Shown in pieces: positions 17,360 through 25,023 of a stretch of DNA of 64,000 nucleotides. Position 1 is the stretch's first letter. Each line of letters begins with the position of its first letter. The notes under the pieces were generated by a model. The model had not been told where the DNA came from, did no database searches, and worked only from the letters and a program-made list of their open reading frames with translations. Source of the stretch: an uncultured Bacilli bacterium (GTDB lineage: Bacteria > Bacillota_I > Bacilli_A > RFN20 > CAG-826); the NCBI GenBank assembly GCA_934140155.1, contig CAKPBC010000005.1, forward strand, positions 1 to 64,000. Reading direction: 5' to 3'. The position numbers and the translations under genes are program-made.

Positions 17360-18351
17360 TTTTCGTTCACCTCTAGTTCAATAGCGTGTGCTACAATTGG
17401 AATCGTATGTTTTTGAAATGTTAAAGTAGGTGAATATAACGCTCCGGTACCCACTAATAAGACACGCTTTAATTCTCCTTTTTCTAATTTACGCATTATT
17501 AAAGACATACTGACTAGTCCAATACAAGCTGGACCACTTCCACCAGCATGAACGTCTTTATCATTTTTATGATAAATAATATTTCCTGCATCATTATAAT
17601 TAGTTAAAGTTATGCCATCTTTTTTAAAACAATCAAGTAAAATTTTACTTCCAATACGCGATAAATCACCAGTTAAAATCAAATCATAATAATTAGGATC
17701 AACATTAAAGTTATGTAAATGATCTTTAATCGTAACATAAGCTGCAAGTGACATTGGTGAACCAACATCATTAATATTATCCCAACTTGCATCTACCACA
17801 TTTCCGATAGTGGCGCGTTTAACTCTTACTTTGGTTGGTCTTTTACCTAATATTGCGGCACTTGCCCCCGTAACTGTGGTAGTAACACTATCTTTCTTTT
17901 GAATACCATATTCGATAGGAAAACGAAATTGTCTTTCACTTGTTGCGTATGAAGATGAAGTAAACGCTATTACATATGTTTTGTTATTATTAGAAACAAT
18001 TAAACCTGCATTAATTAAAGACAAGATAAAAGATGAACAGGCCCCATATACGCCCATAAATCCTACATTAAAATGTTTAATAACCGCACTTGATATAGCA
18101 AGTTGATTGGATAAATCTCCACCTATTGCTACTTTAATTTTTGATGTATCAAGTTTAGCTTTCATTAAAGCTATTTCAATCGCGGATTTTGACATACTAA
18201 TTTCCGCATCTTCAAAACTTTTTTGTTTATTATAAGATGTTTTAATATAGTTATCTAAATATTGACCAATTGGCCCTTCATATTCTTTTTTTCCGCCTAT
18301 TGTCGCGCATGATTCAATAAACAAATTTTTAAATTCGAGGGAATAACTCAT
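17356..18351 (-). CDS. spoVAD: SpoVAD, thiolase-like dipicolinate-binding protein
   Basis: 331 aa, the usual length. It has the thiolase-like fold of the family without a membrane segment. Recognisable blocks are GVYGACSSFILSLINAG around residue 100, ERQFRFPIEYG, and GSGPACIG near residue 270. In Bacillus, SpoVAD binds dipicolinate and acts with the SpoVA membrane proteins. It overlaps spoVAC upstream and spoVAE downstream by 4 bases each. Confidence 0.93.
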   Translation of the reverse strand: MSYSLEFKNLFIESCATIGGKKEYEGPIGQYLDNYIKTSYNKQKSFEDAEISMSKSAIEIALMKAKLDTSKIKVAIGGDLSNQLAISSAVIKHFNVGFMGVYGACSSFILSLINAGLIVSNNNKTYVIAFTSSSYATSERQFRFPIEYGIQKKDSVTTTVTGASAAILGKRPTKVRVKRATIGNVVDASWDNINDVGSPMSLAAYVTIKDHLHNFNVDPNYYDLILTGDLSRIGSKILLDCFKKDGITLTNYNDAGNIIYHKNDKDVHAGGSGPACIGLVSMSLIMRKLEKGELKRVLLVGTGALYSPTLTFQKHTIPIVAHAIELEVNEK

Positions 18352-18800
18352 AAACTCACCCCCGCATAACTTAAAAGTAAACGAATAAGCGCATATAAAA
18401 ACGCTGATACAAAGCCATAAGTAATAACACTGCCCGCTAGATAAAACATACGGGAACCAACACCATATATTGGTCCTTCAAATTTCGCGTCAATCGCCGA
18501 AGATACAACAGAATTAGCAAATCCGGAAGTAGGAATAAATAATCCTGCTCCAGCGACACGGGCAATTTTATTATATAAACTAGTCGATGTTAAAACAGTC
18601 GTTACAAAAATTATGCCTAATGTGGAAAGTAAACCCGCATCACTTTTTTCTAAACCAATTAAATGTAACGATATATCATAAAATCCATTAGCTAAAACAC
18701 CCACTAATCCGCCAATAAGTGTGGCAAAAAAAGCATTTTTTAATCTATTTTTCTTGCCAGTATGCTTTTTAACTATTTCTTGGTATTCACTCTTATTCAT
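18348..18800 (-). CDS. spoVAC: SpoVAC, channel-forming spore membrane protein
   Basis: 150 aa with about four membrane segments and the conserved GAGLFIPTSGFANSVVSSAID block (about 85-105). SpoVAC forms a mechanosensitive dipicolinate channel in the spore inner membrane. The ATG follows GAGGTGA. The Bacillus genes spoVAA and spoVAB, which normally precede it, are absent: sigF lies directly upstream. This matches the minimal spoVAC-D-E set seen in many other Firmicutes. Confidence 0.92.
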   Translation of the reverse strand: MNKSEYQEIVKKHTGKKNRLKNAFFATLIGGLVGVLANGFYDISLHLIGLEKSDAGLLSTLGIIFVTTVLTSTSLYNKIARVAGAGLFIPTSGFANSVVSSAIDAKFEGPIYGVGSRMFYLAGSVITYGFVSAFLYALIRLLLSYAGVSL

Positions 18801-18817
18801 AAATTCACCTCTATAAA

Positions 18818-18846
18818 TAAGGTTACCAATTTTTGCTAGTTTATAC
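18818..18846 (-). promoter_or_regulatory. Possible SigF/SigG-type promoter before spoVAC
   Basis: On the minus strand, GTATA (18846-18842) is followed 14 bases later by GGTAACCTTA (18827-18818). These partly match the SigF/SigG pattern (GYATA, then GG-N-N-A), with the -10 end about 18 bases from the spoVAC ATG. Two -10 positions deviate. The gap between sigF and spoVAC is only 46 bases. Confidence 0.35.
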
Positions 18847-19566
18847 TTAAGACATATATTCTTTTAATTTTTTTAATACTTTTTTCTCCCAACGAGATAT
18901 TTGAACTTGTGAACAGGAAAATCTTTTAGCTAAATCGGCTTGTTTCATTTCATCAAAAAATCTTAAGCGCACAAAAATCTGATCAATTTTACTTAATTTT
19001 TTAATAGCGTCCTCTAAATCAATACTTGTTAAATAATCAATGCTATCACTTGTTCCAATCACATCTTTTAAAGTCATATTATCTTCATCAATTGGAGCAT
19101 CAAGTGATAAAGGATAGTTATTTGCATCAAGTGCCATAATAATATCTTCGACACCTACTTCTAAAAATGCGGCAATATCTTCAATTCGTGCTTCCTTATG
19201 ATTTTTATTTTCAAGTTCGATTCTTGCTTCTTCAATACGTTTCGCTAAATCTTTTGTTCCGCGAGAAATTTTAATTATTCCATCATCACGAAAAAATCTT
19301 CTTATTTCTCCAAGAATTAAAGGAACGGCGTATGTCGAAAATTCCACATTAAAACTTGTATCAAATTGCTTTATGGCTTTCATTAAGCCAATTGTGCCAG
19401 TTGATATTAGATCTTCAAAGTCCGTATATTTTGATTTATAACGATGCGCTAATTTGTAGACAAGTAACATATTGTCATTAACTACTTTTTCAAATGCTTC
19501 TTGATCATTTTCTTGAGCTTTTTTGATGAGTGAAAAAGTTTCGTCTTTAACTACCATAAACTTCAA
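18847..19566 (-). CDS. sigF: Forespore RNA polymerase sigma factor SigF
   Basis: About 236-239 aa. It has sigma-70 region 2 (FEDLISTGTIGLMKAIKQFD, FSTYAVPLILGEIRRFFRDD), region 3 and region 4 with its helix-turn-helix (MKQADLAKRFSCSQVQISRW). The length and position behind spoIIAA-spoIIAB identify it as SigF, not SigG. The start is uncertain: TTG 19566 or ATG 19557. Both overlap the end of spoIIAB and neither has a strong ribosome binding site, so translation is likely coupled. SigF directs early forespore transcription and is held inactive by SpoIIAB. Confidence 0.92.
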   Translation of the reverse strand: MKFMVVKDETFSLIKKAQENDQEAFEKVVNDNMLLVYKLAHRYKSKYTDFEDLISTGTIGLMKAIKQFDTSFNVEFSTYAVPLILGEIRRFFRDDGIIKISRGTKDLAKRIEEARIELENKNHKEARIEDIAAFLEVGVEDIIMALDANNYPLSLDAPIDEDNMTLKDVIGTSDSIDYLTSIDLEDAIKKLSKIDQIFVRLRFFDEMKQADLAKRFSCSQVQISRWEKKVLKKLKEYMS

Positions 19567-19990
19567 TATTCGAGTTCATCAAGTTCTTTTTAATTACTAG
19601 TTTTGTGCCCATACCCACTACCGACTTAATTTCAAAATCATCGGATAAAGAATCAATAATTGATAATCCCATACCCGCTCGCTCTAGGTCAGGTCTCGTA
19701 GTAAAAGTTGGCTTACGCGCTAATTCAATGTTTTCAATACCTACTCCATAATCAATAATCGATAAAATTAAAGTTTCTTTATCTACGGCTGCTTTAATAA
19801 TTACATCACGTTCTGGATTTAATTTATATCCATGGATGATTGCATTACTAACTGCTTCAGAAATTATCGTTTTTAGTTCTGATATTTGTTCCATAGTCGG
19901 ATTAAGGAAACTTATAAAACTAATAACGGCATTTCTTGCTAACGCTTCATTAACTAAGTTAGCTTTAAATTTGAGTTCCATCTCATTCAT
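19547..19990 (-). CDS. spoIIAB: Anti-sigma F factor SpoIIAB (serine kinase)
   Basis: 147 aa, standard length. It has the GHKL ATPase motifs: N-box EAVSNAIIHGY (about 44-54), G1 box DYGVGI (about 80-85) and GMGLSI (about 108-113). SpoIIAB binds SigF with ATP, and it phosphorylates SpoIIAA on serine. It overlaps spoIIAA by 4 bases and sigF by 11-20 bases, depending on the sigF start. Confidence 0.95.
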   Translation of the reverse strand: MNEMELKFKANLVNEALARNAVISFISFLNPTMEQISELKTIISEAVSNAIIHGYKLNPERDVIIKAAVDKETLILSIIDYGVGIENIELARKPTFTTRPDLERAGMGLSIIDSLSDDFEIKSVVGMGTKLVIKKNLMNSNIEVYGS

Positions 19991-20340
19991 AAAAGTACCT
20001 TTCCTTCTTTCTTAAAAGAGGCTAAGTTTTTATATTCATAAATGATTTTAGAAAGTCCTGTTAACTCGATAATTTTTCGTGTATAAGTAGTTAAAGAAAT
20101 AAATCCACATAATCCATTTACTTTACGAATTTCGTTATAGCGTCCTAAAATTAATCCGATACCCGCACTATCGAATAATGAGACGTTTTTTAAATCCCAT
20201 AATAATAAATAAGGATTATATCTTTTCATTTCTAAAACGATTTTATCTTTATATCCTAGAACATGAAAACTATCAAGTTCACCATAGATTTTAATTAATA
20301 ATCCATTTTCAAATGGTGTAATTTTTATTCCATCATTCAT
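19987..20340 (-). CDS. spoIIAA: Anti-sigma F factor antagonist SpoIIAA (STAS domain)
   Basis: 117 aa, a single STAS domain. The phosphorylated serine lies in FDSAGIGLILG (about 57-67), the conserved DSAG motif. Unphosphorylated SpoIIAA displaces SigF from SpoIIAB. A strong AAAGGAGG precedes the ATG at 20340. It is the first gene of the operon, with a Spo0A box about 65 bases upstream. Confidence 0.95.
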   Translation of the reverse strand: MNDGIKITPFENGLLIKIYGELDSFHVLGYKDKIVLEMKRYNPYLLLWDLKNVSLFDSAGIGLILGRYNEIRKVNGLCGFISLTTYTRKIIELTGLSKIIYEYKNLASFKKEGKVLL

Positions 20341-20399
20341 AATATTTCCTCCTTTGGGAGTATTATAAAATATTATAAATTTGTCATTAAAATTTTAGT

Positions 20400-20446
20400 C
20401 ATTTTTCGACAATTCGCGCAAAAAAGTATTTGTCAATAATCGACAA
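20400..20446 (-). promoter_or_regulatory. Spo0A-box region of the spoIIA operon
   Basis: On the minus strand, 20411-20405 reads TGTCGAA, a perfect Spo0A box. A second site, TGTCGAT at 20445-20439, has one mismatch and forms part of the palindrome TTTGTC-AATAAT-CGACAAA. Both lie between the dacF terminator and spoIIAA. AT-rich TATAAT-like hexamers follow, but I cannot fix the -35/-10 pair or decide between SigA and SigH. Spo0A control of spoIIA is established in Bacillus. Confidence 0.55.
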
Positions 20447-20470
20447 AAAAAGCACAACTTAATGTGCTTA
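20444..20470 (-). terminator. Terminator between dacF and spoIIAA
   Basis: On the minus strand, AAGCACA pairs with TGTGCTT, followed by TTTTTT. The left arm overlaps the dacF stop codon, so dacF and the spoIIA operon are probably separate transcription units. Confidence 0.7.
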
Positions 20471-21634
20471 GAAAAGAAATTCAAGGAAGTTTTTAAATAA
20501 GTAATCAAAGAAATTTGCTTTACTTACTTCTTCATCGACATAAATCCGATATGTGTGTTTGATATTATCTTTATCAATAATCGTTAGGTAACCAACACAA
20601 TCACCTTTTTTTAAGGGTGCTTCTAAAATAGTAATTTCAATTTCGGCTTTTAAGTCTTCTTTTGTTACTTCTTTATTCGTAACAACCACGACATCTTCTT
20701 TTACTATTACTGGTGTTTTAGTATTTAATGAATTATTAAAGTTAACATAAGTAATAATATCATTTTTTTCAAATACTTTTATCGCTGTCATTTTATTAAA
20801 ACCATAATTTAATAATGTGGCGGTATCTTGGCTACGATGAGCAATTGTATCAACATTCATCACTACCGATATTAAGCGTACACCATTTCTTTTTGCTGTA
20901 GCGGTTAAATTATAGTTAGCTTTCGAAGTAAAACCAGTTTTTAAGCCATCTAACCCATCAAAATGTCCGAGCATTTTATTAGTATTTACTAGCCAAAATG
21001 GATTTGAAGAATCTTTTCTTACATAGTCTTCTTTTAAACGGGTAAAGCGGAATAAATCTTCATTAAATTTAACAAGTTCAGAAGCCACAAGCGCCATATC
21101 ATATGGCGTTGTGTAATGATTTTCATCATCAAATCCCGTTGGATTAACAAAGTTTGTATTATTCATTCCTAATTGTTTAGCGGTTTTATTCATTAAAGAA
21201 ACGAATGCTGGTGTTGAACCGGCAATATGTTCCCCAAGCGCGGTTATTGCGTCATTTGCGGAATTAATACAAACTGATTTAAATAAATCTTCTACACTCA
21301 TTTTTTCATTTGGTTCTAAAAATATTTGGGTGCCACCCATGCTTGAAGCATATTCACTAGCAGTAACCATGTCATTCCATTTTAGATTACCTTTTTGAAT
21401 ATTATCTAAAACAATATACATTCCCATCATTTTAGTCATACTCGCTGGATAATGTTTTTCATCCTTATTTTCTTCGTAAATCACACGCTTAGAATTGGGT
21501 TCAATTAAAACAACTGAAGAAGAATTAAGCGCTAAATCAGGTTTTTCTTCATTAGTGGTTTGAGGCGTTACATTTTTATTAACTCCTAAAAGCGCTAATA
21601 AAGAAAAAAGAATTGCCATAAAAAATTTTTGCAT
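20468..21634 (-). CDS. dacF: D-alanyl-D-alanine carboxypeptidase, DacF-like (penicillin-binding protein)
   Basis: 388 aa when started at ATG 21634, which has GGTG just upstream. The N-terminal signal peptide is FFMAILFSLLALLG. The serine peptidase motifs are all present: SMTK near residue 66, SAN near 126 and KTG near 232. A C-terminal beta-domain (PBP5-type) and a hydrophobic amphipathic tail (NFFDYLFKNFLEFLF) likely hold it to the membrane. It removes terminal D-Ala from peptidoglycan. The location just before spoIIAA matches the dacF-spoIIA order of Bacillus, hence the name. Confidence 0.88.
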   Translation of the reverse strand: MQKFFMAILFSLLALLGVNKNVTPQTTNEEKPDLALNSSSVVLIEPNSKRVIYEENKDEKHYPASMTKMMGMYIVLDNIQKGNLKWNDMVTASEYASSMGGTQIFLEPNEKMSVEDLFKSVCINSANDAITALGEHIAGSTPAFVSLMNKTAKQLGMNNTNFVNPTGFDDENHYTTPYDMALVASELVKFNEDLFRFTRLKEDYVRKDSSNPFWLVNTNKMLGHFDGLDGLKTGFTSKANYNLTATAKRNGVRLISVVMNVDTIAHRSQDTATLLNYGFNKMTAIKVFEKNDIITYVNFNNSLNTKTPVIVKEDVVVVTNKEVTKEDLKAEIEITILEAPLKKGDCVGYLTIIDKDNIKHTYRIYVDEEVSKANFFDYLFKNFLEFLF

Positions 21635-21688
21635 ATTTATCACCAATATAATTTATGAACAATTCTTGTTTATATTCCTAAATAATCT

Positions 21689-22519
21689 TTATTTGTTTTT
21701 TAAAATATCGCTAAAAAACTTATCGCACTCTTCCACCCACGTAGTAATACTTTGATACTTATGTGCTTCTTTTTTACTTAATACTAAATCATTAGCAAGT
21801 GATAAGCCATGGTGTCCTATCGGATAGAAGATTGTTTTATGTTTAACATTTACTTTATTTAAAGCTTCATCCATTAATTTTGTTGATATTGGATCAACGG
21901 CAGTATCTTCTAAAGTTGTCCAAATAAATGTTGGAGGATAATCTTTAGTTACATGAAGTTCAATACTTAATTCATTAATAAGGCTTGGATTACCATTAGT
22001 AATATTAAGTTTGGTATGAAGATGGGTATTTTGGGTTAAAGTAATTACTGGATAACATAAGGCAATGGCTTTAGGTTTATATTTTTCAACATTTTTTAAA
22101 TTCATCATATTAGCTAATTCCATATATTTATAAACATAACTTCCCACTAAATGGGCACCTGCTGAAAAACCAATTAAAAATATTTCTTTAGGATTAATGC
22201 GATATTTATTTTGATTTTTGATAATAAAATCAATAGTTAATAATAATTCTAGATGAGGAACTGGATAGCACACATCTTTTTGAGTGGCTTTAGAACTATA
22301 AGTTAAAGTGACTGTATTATAGTTTTTGGCTAAAAAAGTCACTGCAATAGGATCTTTTTCTCGATTAGAAACAAAATCATATCCTCCTCCTGGAACAATT
22401 ACTAAAGTTTTAGATTTTTTTCTTTTTCCAATATCAACATTTTGAATAACATTAATTTGAATAACTGGATCGGTTTTTATATCATAAAAATTATTTAAAT
22501 GAATTATATCATTTATCAT
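21689..22519 (-). CDS. Alpha/beta-hydrolase, esterase/lipase-like
   Basis: 276 aa, cytoplasmic. The oxyanion loop is PGGGYDFVS (about 43-51) and the nucleophile elbow is GFSAGAH (about 118-124). Asp in DTAVDP and His in GHHGLSL complete a likely triad. It resembles small acetyl-esterase/BD-FAE-type enzymes that deacetylate sugars, but the substrate is unknown. The ATG at 22519 has AGGAG nine bases upstream. It stands alone between dacF and a divergent lipoprotein gene. Confidence 0.8.
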   Translation of the reverse strand: MINDIIHLNNFYDIKTDPVIQINVIQNVDIGKRKKSKTLVIVPGGGYDFVSNREKDPIAVTFLAKNYNTVTLTYSSKATQKDVCYPVPHLELLLTIDFIIKNQNKYRINPKEIFLIGFSAGAHLVGSYVYKYMELANMMNLKNVEKYKPKAIALCYPVITLTQNTHLHTKLNITNGNPSLINELSIELHVTKDYPPTFIWTTLEDTAVDPISTKLMDEALNKVNVKHKTIFYPIGHHGLSLANDLVLSKKEAHKYQSITTWVEECDKFFSDILKNK

Positions 22520-22612
22520 ACTTAATCACTCCTAGAACAATTATAAAGCAATAATTAGTAAATTTGAATTAAATAATTTATTTTGGTAATACTATTTTTG
22601 AGGTGAATGAAA

Positions 22613-23227
22613 ATGAATTTCAAAAAAATTATTATTTTAAGCTCTTTGGTTTTATTAAATGGTTGTAATAACAAGCCATCTATTAGTAATTCGCTATCAA
22701 TCAGTAAATCGACTTCTAATAGTACTTTGATATCAACATATCCATCAATTAGTGATAATAGTACTTCTTTAGTTAATACTAAATCAATTACTTTTAATTT
22801 TTTGAATTTAAAAGATAAACTACCTACTGCATCTTCTAAAGAAGAAACTAAAATTACTAATGGCTTAGTTGAATTAGGAATAGTTAGTGCAAATTATGGG
22901 ACTTATAATGGCGGTGGCTATTTAATGCTTAGAAAAACTAAAGATACAAATGGCGCAGGACATATTTATAATACTTCGAGTGTAGGAAACATTAGTTCCG
23001 TAACAATTAAATGTTCTTCTTCTACAAGTAAAAACGCTATTATTGGGATAACATTGGGGAATGAAGTAATTAATGAAGCTGTTACAGATAGTACTTTAAA
23101 AGAACGAACTGACACTAATAAAGTAATAACTTTTAGTAATGATAGTAAAGATAATACTTATTTTAATCTAAGTGTAATGAATAATTATAACTGCCAATTA
23201 GTGGAACTAACAATTAATTTTGATTAA
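22613..23227 (+). CDS. Small lipoprotein with a beta-sandwich-like domain
   Basis: 204 aa from ATG 22613, chosen because GAGGTG at 22600-22605 is seven bases away. ATG 22607 would be too close. The signal peptide ends in the lipobox LLNGC. A Ser/Thr/Asn-rich linker (about 20-55) leads to a domain with alternating strands, including GGGYLMLRKTKDTNG and SSVGNISSVTIKC. This resembles the small carbohydrate-binding-like beta-sandwiches found in gut surface proteins. The function is unknown. Confidence 0.7.
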   Translation: MNFKKIIILSSLVLLNGCNNKPSISNSLSISKSTSNSTLISTYPSISDNSTSLVNTKSITFNFLNLKDKLPTASSKEETKITNGLVELGIVSANYGTYNGGGYLMLRKTKDTNGAGHIYNTSSVGNISSVTIKCSSSTSKNAIIGITLGNEVINEAVTDSTLKERTDTNKVITFSNDSKDNTYFNLSVMNNYNCQLVELTINFD

Positions 23228-23234
23228 TCAAAAA

Positions 23235-23276
23235 GACTATTGCTTAACGATATTTGCTAAACAATAGTCATTTTTT
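23235..23276 (+). terminator. Terminator after the lipoprotein gene, probably bidirectional
   Basis: GACTATTG (23235-23242) pairs with CAATAGTC (23262-23269), followed by seven T. The converging ABC transporter gene ends at 23276, and A-rich sequence flanks the other side, so it may serve both genes. Confidence 0.75.
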
Positions 23277-25021
23277 TATTCTTCAAATTGTGAATTATAT
23301 AACTTATAATAGAAACCTTTTTTAGCCATTAATTCGTTATGATTACCTTGTTCAATAATATTGCCATTATTCATAACTAAGATAATATCCGAATTTTTAA
23401 TGGTTGATAAGCGGTGGGCAACGATGAAACTAGTTTTACCACGCATTAACTTAGCAAAAGCATTTTGAATTTTTAATTCTGTACGCGTATCAATACTTGA
23501 TGTTGCTTCATCTAAGATAAGCATTGGTGGCATTGTTAACATAATACGTGCAATACATAGTAATTGCTTTTGACCAATTGATAAGTTACCACCATCTTCA
23601 CCAATCATAGTATCATAACCATCTTTCATTTTCATAATGAAACTATGAGCATGAGCTTCTTTTGCAGCTTGAATAACTTCTTCTTTGGTCGCATCTTCTT
23701 TACCCATTTTAATATTTTCTAAAACAGTTGCGTTTTTAATCCAAGTTTCTTGTAATACCATGCCAAAATTATTTCTAATATCTTTTCTTGGTGTTTTAAT
23801 TGTATCTAAATCATCAATATAAATGGTGCCACTTGTTGGATCATAGAAACGCATAAACAAATTAATTAGCGTAGTTTTTCCACATCCTGTCGGACCAACA
23901 ATAGCCACTCTTTGGCCTGGTTTAACGATTAAATTAAAATCTTGAATTAATTTTTGTTCTGGAACATAAGAGAAATATACATGTTCAAGTTTGATATTTC
24001 CTTTAGCGTGTTCTAAGTGATTTGGACAATCAGTATTATCTAATTCTTTGCTTTCTAAATATTCAAACACCCTATTCGCGCACGCAATTGAGTTTTGTAA
24101 TTCCGTTACTACGCCACTAATTTCATTAAATGGTTTACTATATTGACTTGCATAACTTAAAAGGGTTGAGAATTTACCAACATCTAATACTAAGTTAGCA
24201 GGTGATTTAATAATTACCCAAGCCGCAATAAATGCTACAATCGCATAAATAATCGCGTTAATAAAACGGGTGGTTGGATTAACTAGACTTGAGAAAAATA
24301 TCGCTTTTAAAGATGATTTTTCTAAACGATCATTTACTTCATCAAATTTCACAACATTTTTATCTTCAATCGAGAATGCTTTAACAACTTTTAAGTTATT
24401 AATCATTTCATCCATAAACGCTGTTTGTTCGCCACGAATTTCTGTTTGACTCTTAAAATATTTATAAGAATTTTTTGAAACAAATTTGGCTGTTAATAAT
24501 GATAAAGGTGTTAAACATACAACCACAATAGCGACAATATAGTTAATGCTAATCATTAATCCTAACGTACCCGCAATAGTAAGAACACCAACAAACAGTT
24601 GCGTAAATCCCATTAATAAGCCATCAACGAATGTATCAACATCGTTAATAACACGGCTAACTATATCGCCATATTGATGCGAATCAATATAACTAATTGG
24701 TAAATGATGTATTTTTTCAAATGCTTGTTTTCTTAAGTCATAAGTAATGTTATAAGTGATTTTGTTATTAATAATACTCATAACATATTGAGTAACAATT
24801 ACAACTAAGATTAGTATACCAATTAAAATAGCATTTTTTGTAATAGCGGCAAAATCCACTTCATTAATTTTTACAATTACATTAATGGAATTACCAATTA
24901 AGATTGGAATATATAATGTTGCCGCAACTGATAAAATTGCAAATAAGAATGATAAAAATACTAAAAACTTATATTTAGATATTAATTTCAATATCTTTTT
25001 AGTGGTGGAATTCTTTTTCAT
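23276..25021 (-). CDS. ABC exporter half-transporter (permease-ATPase fusion), catalytic subunit
   Basis: 581 aa. Six membrane segments occupy about 1-310, followed by the ATPase domain: Walker A GPTGCGKTT (about 373), signature LSIGQ (Gly-Gly replaced by Ile-Gly), Walker B MLILDEATSS with the catalytic Glu, and H-loop AHRLSTI. It starts two bases after the stop of the paralogous half-transporter, so the pair forms a heterodimeric multidrug-type exporter of the MdlA/MdlB class. The substrate cannot be deduced. Confidence 0.9.
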   Translation of the reverse strand: MKKNSTTKKILKLISKYKFLVFLSFLFAILSVAATLYIPILIGNSINVIVKINEVDFAAITKNAILIGILILVVIVTQYVMSIINNKITYNITYDLRKQAFEKIHHLPISYIDSHQYGDIVSRVINDVDTFVDGLLMGFTQLFVGVLTIAGTLGLMISINYIVAIVVVCLTPLSLLTAKFVSKNSYKYFKSQTEIRGEQTAFMDEMINNLKVVKAFSIEDKNVVKFDEVNDRLEKSSLKAIFFSSLVNPTTRFINAIIYAIVAFIAAWVIIKSPANLVLDVGKFSTLLSYASQYSKPFNEISGVVTELQNSIACANRVFEYLESKELDNTDCPNHLEHAKGNIKLEHVYFSYVPEQKLIQDFNLIVKPGQRVAIVGPTGCGKTTLINLFMRFYDPTSGTIYIDDLDTIKTPRKDIRNNFGMVLQETWIKNATVLENIKMGKEDATKEEVIQAAKEAHAHSFIMKMKDGYDTMIGEDGGNLSIGQKQLLCIARIMLTMPPMLILDEATSSIDTRTELKIQNAFAKLMRGKTSFIVAHRLSTIKNSDIILVMNNGNIIEQGNHNELMAKKGFYYKLYNSQFEE

Positions 25022-25023
25022 GC

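Noticed and set aside
20450..20470. dacF and spoIIAA as one operon
   Set aside because: A terminator hairpin with a T run lies directly after the dacF stop, and a Spo0A box follows, favouring separate transcription.
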